Source of the DNA: Rana temporaria
Taxonomy: Eukaryota > Chordata > Amphibia > Anura > Ranidae
Direction of reading: 5' to 3'
Length of the DNA stretch: 64,000 nucleotides
Assembly: GCF_905171775.1 (NCBI RefSeq)
Contig: NC_053494.1
Location: 155,608,115-155,672,114, forward strand
Shown piece after piece: positions 45,600 to 56,199 of this stretch. The notes below the pieces were generated by a model that was not told where the DNA came from, did no database searches, and saw only the letters and a list, made by a program, of their open reading frames with translations. Numbering within the stretch: the stretch's first letter is position 1; each line of letters begins with the position of its first letter. The position numbers and the translations under genes are program-made.

Positions 45600-45900
45600 T
45601 GTCTGGCTAGTACACTGATCATAAAGAGACAGAGATTGCCGCTCCAGGCAGGTCTTGTTGGGTGCAAATCTTCTTCTCAGGAACTGAGGGTGCTAGCATT
45701 GCACATGGCAATTAAGAACAAAAGATGATCAGGACAGCCGCACTCCAATCCAATGTAACTTTAATGTAAAAAAATGGAAACAGGCACTATAAGTCACAGC
45801 AACAAAACCTAGGACAGCTGATGCGTTTCACACTAACTTCAGTGTTTACTCATAGCTTGTACACTGACCAACTGGGTTCAATACAGTTTTAGTCACTAAT
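45600..45900 (-). repeat. hammerhead-like repeat, minus strand
   Basis: At 45820-45853 the minus strand reads ATGAGTAA, ACACT...AGTGT as a 5-bp stem, then GAAAC and GCATC. It shares the stem and flanks with 22348-22380. The tail includes GGAGTGCGGCTGTCCTGATC. The CTGANGA box has decayed. Confidence 0.5.
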
Positions 45901-45980
45901 CTGGAGCAAGCATGCATATACAGTATCTCACAAAAATGAGGACAACCCCTCACATTTTTGTAAATATTTTATTATATCTT

Positions 45981-46942
45981 TTAACCACTTAACCTCCGGA
46001 CCATATTGCTGGTCAAAGACCAGAGCACTTTTTGGGATTCGGCACTGCGTCGCTTTAACTGACAATTGCGCAGTCATGCGACGTGGCTCCCAAACAAAAT
46101 TGCCGTCCTTTTTTCCTCACAAATAGAGCTTTCTTTTGGTGGTATTTGATCACCTCTGCGGTTTTTATTTTTTGCGCTATAAACAAAAATAGAGCGACAA
46201 TTTTGAAAAAAAATAATATTTTTTACTTTTTACCATAATAAATATCCCCCAAAAATATATAAAAAAAAGTTTTTTTCCCTCAGTTTAGGTCAATACGTAT
46301 TCTTCTGCATATTTTTCGTAAAAAAAATCGCAATAAACGTTTATTGATTGGTTTGTGCAAAAGTTATAGCGTTTACAAAATAGGGGGTAGTTTTATGGCA
46401 TTTTTATTAATATTTTTTTTTCCTAGTAATGGCGGCGATCAGCGATTTTTTTCGGTCCTGCGACATTATGGCGGACACTTTTGACACTTTTGACACATTT
46501 TTGGGACCATTGGTATTTTTATAGCGATCAGTGCTATAAAAATGCATTGGATTACTATAAAAATGCCACTGGCAGTGAAGGGGTTAACACTAGGGGGCGG
46601 GGAAGGGGTTAAGTATGTTCCCTGGGTGTGTTCTAACTAGGGGAAATGACTGATTGCTGGTCATACATTGTATAAACAGACGGTCAGGCATTTCTCCCCC
46701 TGACAGGACCAGGAGCTATGTGTTTACACACACAGCTCCCGATCCTCGCTCTGTAACGAGCAATCGCGGGTGCCCAGCGGCGATTGCGCCCGCCGGGCAC
46801 CTGCACGGAAGTCAGGGACGAGCGGGGGGCACGCGCGCGCCCCTAGTGGCCGCTAAGAGAGCCAACGTTATTGTACGGGCTCTCGCGCAGGGGAGTCGAC
46901 CTGCTGCCGTAGAACTGCGGTGGCAGGTCGGCAAGTAGTTAA
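45981..46942. mobile_element. TTAA-flanked element (piggyBac-like)
   Basis: TTAA occurs on both sides (45981-45984 and 46939-46942), with ends CCACTTAACCTCCGG and GGCAGGTCGGCAAGTAG. Internal landmarks are TCGCTTTAACTGACAATTGC and ATAGAGCTTTCTTTTGGTGG. It is the same family as 48472-49260 in the opposite orientation. No transposase. Confidence 0.85.
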
Positions 46943-46976
46943 TGTGACAACACTGAAGAAATTACCCTTTGTATAA

Positions 46977-47347
46977 GGCCCCTTTCACACTGGGGCGGGG
47001 TCGGCTTTTTTTTTTAGTGGCCCTTTACTGTCAGTTTTGCAGAGCTATTCGGCCGCTAGCGGGGCGCTTTTACCCCTTGCTAGCAGCCGAGAAAGGGTTA
47101 AAACCACTGCAAAGGCGCTTTGCTGGAGATATAGCCGCGGTGCCCATTGATTTCAATGGGCAGGAGCGGAGGAGGAGCGGTATACACACCGCTCCAAAGA
47201 TGCTAGCAGGACTTTTTTTAGCGGCTTGCTAGCACAACGCTCCAGTGTGAAAGCCCTGGAGAGACAGCCGCTGCTGTTTCAGGTCACTTTACAGGCGCTA
47301 TTTTTAGCATTATAGCACCTGCAAAGCAACCCAATGTGAAAGGGGTC
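46977..47347. mobile_element. MITE with CCCCTTTCACAC terminus
   Basis: The left end GGCCCCTTTCACACTGGGGC and right end CAATGTGAAAGGGGTC are inverted. TAA precedes it and TCA follows. It sits in the leader of Tc1 family D and is related to 27151-27468. Confidence 0.7.
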
Positions 47348-47592
47348 TCACAGTGTAAATTTGCTGTCTTCTCAAAATGACTCAATAAAGCCATTAATGT
47401 TGAAACCGCTGGCAACAAAAGTGAGTACACCCCTAAGTGAAAATGTCCAAATTGAGCCCAATTAGCCATTTTTCCTCCCTGGTGTCATGTGATTAATTAG
47501 TGTTACAAGGTCTCAGGCGTTAATGGGGAGCAGGTGTTTTACATTTGGTGTTATCGCTCTCACTCTCTTATACTGGTCACTGGAAGTTCAAC

Positions 47593-47861
47593 ATGGCAGC
47601 TCAAAAATGTATTATTGCTCTACATAAAGATGGCATAGGCTATAAGAAGATTGCCAAGACCCTGTAACTGAGCTGCAACATGGTGGTCAAGACCATACAG
47701 CAGTTTAACAGGTTCCACTCAGAACAGGCCTTGCCATGGTAAACTAAAGAAGTTTAGTACACGTGCTCAGCGTCATATGCAGAGGTTGTCTTTGGGAAAT
47801 AGAAGTATGAGTGCTGCCAGCATTGCTGCAGAGGTTGAAGGGTCAGCCTGTCAGTGGCTAG
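47593..47861 (+). pseudogene. Tc1-like transposase N-terminus with stops
   Basis: The ATG at 47593 opens MAAQKCIIALHKDGIGYKKI, a helix-turn-helix of Tc1 type, and stops after KIAKTL. Several further stops and frame changes follow across the match. Only the DNA-binding part is present. It is a dead copy. Confidence 0.8.
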
Positions 47862-48471
47862 GTTCTGAAGAATGACAAGTAGAAATGTCTGCCTCCATGT
47901 CTTACCTAGGTAAGTGTTCTTTTAAAAATAACTAGTTTAATCACTTTATTCCATCAGTGGGTACATTTATTGTCTCAGTATTGTTTCATACTATGTAAAA
48001 TAAGGTTGTTATCTAGCAGAATCTATGAAGCTCGCAAGCTGACTGGGGTCACAAAATGATCTTTGACGGGCACCATCTAATAATCCACAGGCCATCAGTG
48101 AATAAGCCTAAAACTGACTACACTTTTAAAACATGATATATATTAAATATTATTTAATGTAGTAAGGGTTTTTAAGGTTCAGTGAATTTGGCCAGAAGTA
48201 CAAGCAGAATTTTAAAAGCCAAGAATATGAGAAATCTTTTTTTTAACAATTTTAAATCATGAATGTCAAATGAAGATGTGCAGAGAATATAAAGTTAAAT
48301 TAACAGATGATGAGCAGCTATTCATTTCTAGAAGAAATTACTTCTAGGACAAAATTATAATTTCATCATTCAGAATTTTTTTTCAGCTGGGCCCAATAGT
48401 TAGAACACAGATAGCTTTGAGTTAGAGGCCAAACTTATCAGAAGTGCCTTGATGCAACAAAAATATCTCTT
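47862..48471. other. no recognisable feature
   Basis: AT-rich non-coding sequence. No repeat ends. Confidence 0.5.
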
Positions 48472-49260
48472 TTAACCTCTTGCCGACCACCCACCGTAGT
48501 TTTACGGCGGCAGGTCGGCTCGGCTGCGCAAAATCACGTAATGCAGCGATCTGTAATTTCCCCTAGTCAGTCCCACCCCCCTTCAGTTAGAACACAATGA
48601 GGGAACATAATCAACCCCTTTCTCGCCCCCTAGTGTTAACCCCTTCCTTGCCAGTGACATTTTTACAGTAATCAATGCATTTTTATAGCACTGATCGCTA
48701 TAAAAATGTCAATGGTCCCAAAAATGTGTCAAAAGTGTCCGAAGTGTCCGCTATAAGGTCGCAGGACCGATAAAAAAACGCAGATCGCCTCCATTACTAG
48801 TAAAAAAAAATATTAATAAAAATGCCATTAATCTATCCCCTATTTTGTAGACGGTATAACTTTTGCGCAAACCAATCAATAAACGCTTATTGCGATTTTT
48901 TTTAAATGAAAAATATGTAGAAGAATACGTATCGGCCTAAACTGAGGAAAAAAATCTTTTTTTTATTTATTTTTGGGGGATATTTATTACAGCAAAAAGT
49001 AAAAAAATATAAAAAAAAATCAAAATTCTCACTATTATTATATTATCACTATTTTTGTTTATAGCGCAAAAAATAAAAACCACAGAGGTGATCAAATACC
49101 ACCAAAAGAAAGCTCTATTTGTGGGAAAAAAAGGACGCCAATTTTGTTTGGGAGCCATGTCGCACGACCACGCAATTGTCAGTTAAAGCGACGCAGTGCC
49201 GAATTGCAAAAAGTGGCCCGGTCATTGACCAGCAAAATGGTCTGGGGCTGAAGTGGTTAA
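48472..49260. mobile_element. TTAA-flanked element (piggyBac-like), reverse copy
   Basis: TTAA at 48472-48475 and 49257-49260; ends CCTCTTGCCGACCACC and GGGGCTGAAGTGG. The interior is the reverse complement of 45981-46942 (for example CCACCAAAAGAAAGCTCTAT). Both copies lack coding capacity. Confidence 0.85.
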
Positions 49261-49717
49261 GCACTGCACGGGTATTTTTTTTTCTGGAGACAATTCCTGG
49301 AGGGTAGCCTACAGATGAGCCTGCTCTAAGTCTATGCATTGCTATATATATCCCATAGAAAAGTTAGACCACAATTTCAGAGGTGGCATGATATGACAGC
49401 ATAGATTCAACTTAGTTTGCAAATTATGCAACAAAAACTTCCGTTACCCTAGTAGTTGACAAGTTTTTTTTTCTGGCTAGCTTAAAAGTGTGCTGGGAAC
49501 CTTTTATATTGGGTTTTATGTTTATTTGTAGTGAGATACTTGCTAAAGAATCATTAACATGGGCGTACTGATCCGTAAACCCATGTAAAGGCCCGTCTTC
49601 ATCAGCGCAGGATGCACAGGTGTTCTGTGTACAGACGGAGAAGCTCTTGTGCATCCCATGTGGGTGAAGATGGTCCTTTGCACTGGTCTTCAGATTGGTA
49701 CACCTATGTGAATGAGG
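49261..49717. other. no recognisable feature
   Basis: Non-coding sequence. A 138-codon minus-strand ORF (49424-49840) spans the boundary with the next element and has no domain. Confidence 0.45.
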
Positions 49718-49725
49718 CCTAGGAG

Positions 49726-50774
49726 CAGTGGCAGTGCATCCATAGAGGGCGCAGGAGCGCCGCCCCCTCTCGCTCCTGCACCGCCACTGAAAAACAATAC
49801 ACAGATTCATGCATTGCCTGAATCTATGTATTGTCGCCACTGCCCACTATTCAGATGGCCGGCCCCCTGGTGAGCGCCGGCCATCTGAATAATGGCAGCT
49901 GGTTGGCTTTGGAAGTGTCTATCAGAGCCAGCGCCTGAGGGCTGTAACCGGCTTCCAAATAGTTAACCAGGGGACGCATGGGGTGTACGACCCCTGGTTA
50001 ACACTGACAGGCGTCTCTTACCGATAACCTGATTGGCTGAAGCAACATTGAGGGAGGGACTACTTTGAGGGATTGTGAAGGAGGATCCGAGGATGGCTGA
50101 CTGAGAAAGGTAAGTGCCAGGCGGGGGGGGGGGGGCAATCTGGCGGCATTTTAGGGGCAAACTGGCAGCAATTGATGGGCGACAATGGCATGGCACAGTG
50201 GCGACAATGGCATGGCACAGTGGCTGCGTTTGACATGGCACAGTGGTGACAATTGATGGCACAGTGGCGACAATTGATGGGCACAGTGCGACAATGGCAT
50301 GGCACAGTGGTGACAATTGATGGGCACAGTGCAAAAATGGCATGGCACAGTGGTGACAATTGATGGGCACAGTGGCGACAATGGCATGGCACAGTGGCTG
50401 CGTTTGGCATGGCACAGTGGCTGCATTTGGCATGGCACAGTGGTGATAATTGATGGCACAGTGGCTGCATTTGGCATGGCACAGTGGCGACAATTGATGG
50501 GCACAGTGGCGACAATGGCATGGTGAAAATGGTTGGCATGGCACATTGGTGACAATTGATGGGCACAGTGGCAACAATTGAGGGTACAGTGGCTGCGTTT
50601 GATGGCATGGCACAGTGGCGACAATTTTATGGCGCAGTGGTGACAATTTTATGGCACAGCTGCTGCGTTTGATGGGCACAGTGGCGGCAATTGATGGGCA
50701 CAGTGAGGCTGCAATTGAAGTTTTTTTAGGTTTGTTTGTGCCCCCCAAAAAATTTTGAGCACCAGCCGCCACTG
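49726..50774. mobile_element. hAT-like element built on a minisatellite
   Basis: It is flanked by CCTAGGAG on both sides (49718-49725 and 50775-50782), an 8-bp duplication. The ends are CAGTGGCAGTGCATCC and, inverted, CAGTGGCGGCTGGTGCTC. Most of the interior is the tandem array at 50150-50715. A hairpin ATTCAGATGGCCGGC / GCCGGCCATCTGAAT sits at 49851-49891. Confidence 0.85.
50150..50715. repeat. higher-order minisatellite
   Basis: Variant units such as GGCACAGTGGCGACAATTGA and GGCACAGTGGCTGCGTTTG alternate in a short-period array of about 17 to 20 bp. Long minus-strand ORFs here (up to 269 codons, rich in HCAMP) come from the repeat and its lack of stops. Confidence 0.9.
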
Positions 50775-50782
50775 CCTAGGAG

Positions 50783-51447
50783 CAATGCAATCCTTAGGGG
50801 ATGACAAGGGTGTATTATGTTTCTTATTACACAGCTGGAGCTCACCAAGTTATGGTAAAAGCAGTTCTTCCTACTAAGCTCTTATCTTAAATATTTAACA
50901 GCAAATGCATCACAATTGACTGTTTCTGTACAGAAGCAGAGCAGGCAAGGATCTGCAATGCTTAGTGGAAGTCAATTTTTCAATACTCAGCAATAAGTAA
51001 CAAGACATTCTTGTGGTTGGTTCACAAGACTGAAATTCCTTTTTGTTTGTATGTTGAAAACTATATTCATGACAGATTGTGATAAATCTTGACTTGTCAC
51101 ATACCTCTTTCATCATTAATAATGTATTCACCTGTGTAACTCTGTCAGCTCCATTCATCAACAGCCTGTTTATGCAACATTTTGCTATTAAAGATTTATA
51201 GTAATACAGAGAAATGCATACAAATGTGCATGACACAGCAGTTTACATATTCTAATCCTAAAGTGCTTACAATCAATGTTACACGATGATATACCAGAAT
51301 CAAATAGATAACACTGTGGTAATATTCATTATCCCTAATAAGTAAGCAATATACATTTCATTACATGTAAACATAAAAAGATTGCCACAATTAAAAGAAA
51401 AAGTTCTCTCTGTAAAGAAAATGTTTTAATACTTACCTGTTCTGCTG
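50783..51447. other. no recognisable feature
   Basis: AT-rich non-coding sequence. The 108-codon minus ORF (50910-51236) shows no domain. Confidence 0.5.
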
Positions 51448-51833
51448 CCTGTACCAATGCAAAGTTCTATAAAGACATGGATGAGCACGTTTGGGCTAGA
51501 GGAACTTGACTGGCCTGCACAGAGTCCTGACCTCAACTCAATAGAACACCTTTGGGATAAATTAGAGCGGAGACTGCAAGCCATGCCTCCGTCTTCTCCT
51601 CATCAGTGCCTGACCTCACAAATGTGCTTCTGGAAGAATGGTCAAACATTCCCATAGACACACTCCTAAACCTTGTGCACAGCCTTCCCAGAAGAGTTGA
51701 AGCAGTAATAGCTGCAAAGGGTGGGCCAACTCAATATTGAACCCTACAGACTAAGACTGGGATGCCATTGAATTTCAGAGCGTGTAAAGGCAGACGTCCC
51801 AATACTTTTGATAATACAGGTGTATGTTATTGC
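51448..51833 (+). pseudogene. Tc1/mariner family A, 3' end with transposase fragment
   Basis: The plus strand reads LEELDWPAQSPDLNSIEHLW then DKLERRLQAM, the C-terminal catalytic region of a Tc1 transposase with the acidic residue before HLW kept. A frameshift follows near 51600: the expected SVPDLTN-like segment continues in another frame. Downstream TTGAACCCTACAGAC and CGTCCCAATACTTTTGATAA form the 3' terminus, the same family as 10454-11170. The 5' two thirds are missing. Confidence 0.85.
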
Positions 51834-52527
51834 ATATGTTATTGGCTGAAGTGTCAAAATGTTAACTATTTATATGTTCTACTTTCAGTTTACTCATCAA
51901 GTTTTAACCACAGGTACTTCTTTTTTCCTATGGCAACACTGCATATTCAGTTCAACTGCAGCATTGTCACTCTTTCCTGAGTAAGATTACAAGCAGCTGT
52001 GCCAATGTACAAATGCCACCTTCTACCATTGTCACCACAGAGAGGAAATTCATAAACATGGGGAAAGCATATATTTTTACAAAAAAATTAAATATCTAGT
52101 GTTACTTGTGCTGCTTTAAAAAACTGAGTTTTCCTATTTAACAGTTCAGTTCTAATTTAATAATTTTAAATATAGTGGGAGAGAAGCTGAGAGAGCGAGA
52201 AACATGGTAGAGAGATACACTGCTGACATTGGCAAGACCGGGTGATGTTTTATGTAGTTCAAAGCAAAATGAAAGCAAAACCTAATATATGTTAACAATG
52301 AGTGCTGGCTTTGAGGTAATAATGTAAAGTTTATATGAAAGTCATTTTGATATGTCTATTACCTCTCATTTGTTTGCTGTAACAATTTACATTTTAAGGA
52401 TTCCCCCAGAGGCAATTTTTTAGACAGTGCATGTAACACTCATACTGAATGACTGATGAAAGAAAAACAATTTTCAGATAAGCCATATGGTGAGTGGATT
52501 GCATTTAATGGATTACCTGAGATTACC
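51834..52527. other. no recognisable feature
   Basis: AT-rich non-coding sequence. Confidence 0.5.
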
Positions 52528-52760
52528 TTAAAGTGGTTATAAAGCATTAAATTGTTAAGGCTTGTTTTTTTTCTTTAAACATGTCATACTTACCTGCTCT
52601 GTGCAATGTTTTTGCATGGAACAGCCCAGGTCCCCCTCTTCTCAAGTCCCACTTTGGCTCTCTTGGCCCATCCTATTGTGTGCCCCCACAGCAAGCAGCT
52701 TGGTATGGGGGCACCCGAGCCAAGTCACAGCTCCGTGTCCAATTAGACATGGAGCCCCGG

Positions 52761-53507
52761 TGTCAGGTCACCTGTGGCCAGGTGACAAGTGCACCCCGTT
52801 GGGGTCAGGGATGCACCACAGGGTAGTGAACCTTTGGCTGACTGCTGCGATCAGAGAGGAAGCGTGAGCCCAAGATTCCCCAGGGCGCGGAGTCTATAAC
52901 ACCCAGATTTGTATTCACCAGAGCCTCTGGTGGTGAGGATGACCTTTGCCACAGCTGGATCCAGGTCGCGAGAGGGGAAGCAGCAACCAGGACAACCCAT
53001 AGTGATGGGTAAGCCGAGGTCGGGGCAACTGGCAGACAAGGGTAAACAAGGAACAGGCCAAGGGTCAGGGAAACAGGCAAACAGGAGAAGTCAGAGACGA
53101 GCCAAGGTCGGTACACAGGAAGGTAAACGTAACACACTGCAGACAGGAACAAGCTACAAACAAAGGTTGAAAAGCACTGCAGACCTGTAGTGCAACAGTT
53201 AATATAGACTTCCTGGGATGGCCTGGGAGGAAGGTGATAAAAGAGGGTCAGGCCTCTAATACAGTGTTTCTCAACTCCAGTCCTCGGGGCGCACCAACAG
53301 GTCTTGTTTTCAGGCTTTCCATTATTGTGCACAGGTGATTTTATCAGTTTCACTGCCTTAGTAATTACCACAGCAGTTTGATCTGAGGGAAATCCTGAAA
53401 ACATGACCTGTTGGTGCGCCCCGAGGACTGGAGTTGAGAAACACTGCTCTAATAGACACATGAGACAGGTAACTTTATGGACATGGACTTTATGCATAAC
53501 CATGACA
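52761..53507. mobile_element. solo LTR, 5-bp TSD
   Basis: It begins TGTCAGGTCACC and ends AACCATGACA (TG...CA). CCCGG occurs on both sides (52756-52760 and 53508-53512). About 550 bp remain after removing the nested hAT MITE. No internal retroelement genes remain. Gypsy-like is a guess from length and target size; a DNA element with TGTCA ends is the alternative. Confidence 0.65.
53262..53446. mobile_element. hAT MITE nested in the LTR
   Basis: A 185-bp element with long, nearly perfect inverted ends (CAGTGTTTCTCAACTCCAGT...), flanked by CTCTAATA on both sides (53254-53261 and 53447-53454). The 8-bp duplication and the CAGTG start fit hAT. Confidence 0.93.
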
Positions 53508-53766
53508 CCCGGTTTAGCCCCGCTCTCCTGATTGGCTAACTGACTTTGATTGACAGCAGCAGGAGCCAATGGCATGGCTACTGTGTCACAGCCATTCAGG
53601 AGGAGAGTCCTAGATGGCCAAGGCACTCATGGACATTGTTGGAGAGAGATGGGGCTCAATTAAGTATTAGGGGGTGCTGGGGTAGCTGCTGCACATAGTT
53701 TTTTTTTTATCTTACTGCATATGCATATTAAGATAAAAAAACCTTCTGACTTTACAACCACTTTAA

Positions 53767-54204
53767 GGTTTTTCACCTTTATGCATTATGGTGAAAAACC
53801 TTCTGTGCTGCAGCCCCCCCCCCTTTTCCCTACCTGAGCTCATTGGATGCAGCGATGTGCACAAGCATAGCGGCTCCCGCTGGTGTCTCTATCCTCATTG
53901 GACAGATTGATATCAGGATGGAGTGATTGGCTCCTGCTCCTGTCAATCAAATCCAGTGACGCAGGGCCGAATCCCGCTGTCTGTGTCAGTAGACGCAGTA
54001 GCAGGACTCTGGAGCTAGAATGTACAGGTGCCCCCAGGGAAAGCAGATTTCCCTGGGGGCACCTGATGAAGAGGAGGGGCTTGGAACACTGACAGGGGAC
54101 CCCAGAATAGAGGATCAGGCCTGCTCTGTGCAAAACAATTTTTGTTTGTTATTTTCATAAAAAATAAATAAACAAAAAAAAACTAAGCTTTACAACTACT
54201 TTAA
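53767..54204. repeat. TTAA-type MITE fragment
   Basis: It abuts the previous element at its TTAA. The hairpin CACCTTTATGCATTATGGTG and the right end GCTTTACAACTACTTTAA match the family, but the left terminus is missing. Confidence 0.55.
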
Positions 54205-54347
54205 GCCTCATACACACAATGAGAATATCGGACAGGTGATCGTCCGTTTTTTTTTGCAAAATGCGAAAATTAAGAGGTTACTCAACTTACAAAAATTCTT
54301 GTACGACAGAATACAACTTGAAAACAGAAGTGATGTAATGTGTGGTA

Positions 54348-55450
54348 TTGTATTGTAACGTATATAACTGAAAAATGCTGCGCTAATAAAGTTGTGAAAT
54401 GCACATGCATAATACCATATAATCCAGGGATCCTAAAACTACGGCCCTCCAGCTGTTGTAGAACTACACATCCCATGAGGCATTGTAACACACTGACATT
54501 CACAGACATGACTAGGCATGATGGGAATTGTAGTTCCTGAACAACTGGAGGGACTGTAGTTTGAAGACTCGTGATATAATCCATAAACGTATCACATTTC
54601 TAAACGTGTAAAAATTAAATTGTACCAAATATTAAATAAACAAATAAATAAATAAATATCCTTCTTCAAAAAGTCCAAATAAAGCTGATCCAGTGCGATC
54701 GGGTAAAAAATCAAAAATAAATCAGGTAAAGATAAGGCTTGCTTGATCTTCACAGATCCTCAGAAGTGTTTATATTAGTTTGCCTCAGTGCTCCCCCATT
54801 ACATATGCGCTCACCTCATGATGTGTATGACCTCATGATGTGTATGGATTAATAAATTGTGCTTTCCTCTTTCTCGTAAATGTTTCTCCACCATTGCTCG
54901 ATATATACAAAAAGAAAGGATCTCCAAATAGTATATTTTTAAAACAATAACAAATAAAAATATATATTAAACTTACCGTACATTTAGTAGGTGCTCCAGT
55001 GCACCAACTGTGACGTAACGCATAGGGGAGGGGCAAATGGCTCGATGAGATGCTGAGATCACCTTTGGAGCGGCACAAAATAGTTGCAGTGTCATGGTTT
55101 TTCAAATTGTACATGCTGTACTCAGTTGGTGCACTGGAACACCTACCAAATGTGAGTTTAATATCTTTTAAATAAATGTTACTGTTTTAAAATGATATAA
55201 GCAAGCCTTATCTTTACCTGATTTCTATTAGATTTTTTCACTTGATCGGCTTTATTCTGACTTTTTGAAGGATATTTATTTATTTGTTTATTTACTATTT
55301 GGTACAATTTTATTTTAATTTCCATAATATTGGTACAATTTTATTTTAACACGTTTAGAAATGTGATAAGTTTATTGATTATATGGTATAAGGTTTATGC
55401 ATTTGCATTTCACTACTTCATTAGCGCAGCATTTTTCAGTTATAAATATT
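54348..55450. repeat. inverted repeat with arms of several hundred bp
   Basis: The left arm (54348-54750) and right arm (55190-55450) match in reverse: AACTGAAAAATGCTGCGCTA, CACATTTCTAAACGTGT, AAGATAAGGCTTGCTT. A shorter inverted pair, GTGCTCCAGTGCACCAAC and GTTGGTGCACTGGAACACC, lies in the spacer (54990-55143). Confidence 0.8.
54425..54573. mobile_element. hAT MITE in the left arm
   Basis: A 149-bp element with ends CAGGGATCCTAAAACTACGG and CTGTAGTTTGAAGACTCGTG, flanked by ATATAATC (54417-54424 and 54574-54581). The opposite arm has the same flanks with a single ATATAATC and no element (about 55376-55395). Confidence 0.92.
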
Positions 55451-55791
55451 TTTTGCACATTTTTTTACGAGTGTTCCTTGCTGCCCGCTTTACACATTAA
55501 ACTTTTAGTTGCTTGCAAGATTTTATTTGAATATACATTGTATTGTAATGTATTCTTTGGTTACTGAGCATGTGTGAACTTCCTCTTGCGATTTTTTTCT
55601 GTACCGATTACTGAAAATAATACAATCTGGTATCGTACGAGAAAGACTTTCATGTTTGTCCCTTCAGATAATTTCGGATTAACTGTCCTGATCGGCTCTT
55701 GAAAGCTATGTACTAACAATCAGATTATCATCCAAACGCTTTGAATGCGGTATTTTTTGTACGATTTTCTGATCGTGTGTACTAAGCTTTA

Positions 55792-56199
55792 GACTTGCTC
55801 TGTGATAGGAAAAGTAGTATAGCACAATCATCGTACTGACAACAGCAAAAGCATATTTGGCAGCAACAAAAAATACATATGCAATTTAAAACTAAACATG
55901 GTAATAGTTTTATTCTAAGTTTTATGTAGTTTATGTACATGAAAGGGTCAGTCCAACGAAAGGTGACACATCAGCTATAGGTTGAGGCCAGTGGACTAAG
56001 CTTGACCACTGCTTTCTTATATAATTTTGAGACTTCAGTATTACAATTATCCTGGCATTCTTTCCACCCACTCACCCAGCCACCATTTTCTCCATTATGT
56101 AAGATAAAGGAAGAATCCAACCGACAGAATGGGACCCCTTTGTAATGACCATGTCAAGTCTAGACATGTGCAGAACGAAAAAATGTGTTTCTTTTCGTT
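55792..56199. other. no recognisable feature
   Basis: Non-coding sequence. Confidence 0.5.

Larger units (their letters stand above)
45921..47861 (+). mobile_element. Tc1/mariner family D, 5' part, with two insertions
   Basis: It begins after a TA with CAGTATCTCACAAAAATGAG. The terminal sequence breaks at TTAA (45981), resumes as TGTGACAACACTGAAGAAAT at 46943, breaks again near 46976, resumes as CAGTGTAAATTTGCTGTC at about 47351, and runs into the transposase N-terminus. The match ends near 47861. Confidence 0.82.
52528..53766. mobile_element. TTAA-flanked MITE (piggyBac-like) carrying a solo LTR
   Basis: TTAA at 52528-52531 and 53763-53766. The terminal repeats are AGTGGTTATAAAG and, inverted, AGTGGTTGTAAAG. 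The interior matches 22438-22911 (TACTTACCTGCTCTGT; TTGATTGACAGCAGCAGGAG). An LTR insertion at 52761-53507 splits it; native length is about 490 bp. Confidence 0.88.
54205..55788. mobile_element. long Harbinger-type MITE with internal fold-back
   Basis: The left end GCCTCATACACACAATGAG and right end TCTGATCGTGTGTACTAAGC are inverted relatives of the Harbinger termini, with TTAA at the left and TTA at the right. The interior is dominated by a fold-back and a nested hAT MITE. No protein is encoded. Confidence 0.65.

Noticed and set aside
49963..50772. 269-codon minus-strand ORF
   Set aside because: It is a read-through of the minisatellite; overlapping frames give similar HCAMP-rich peptides.
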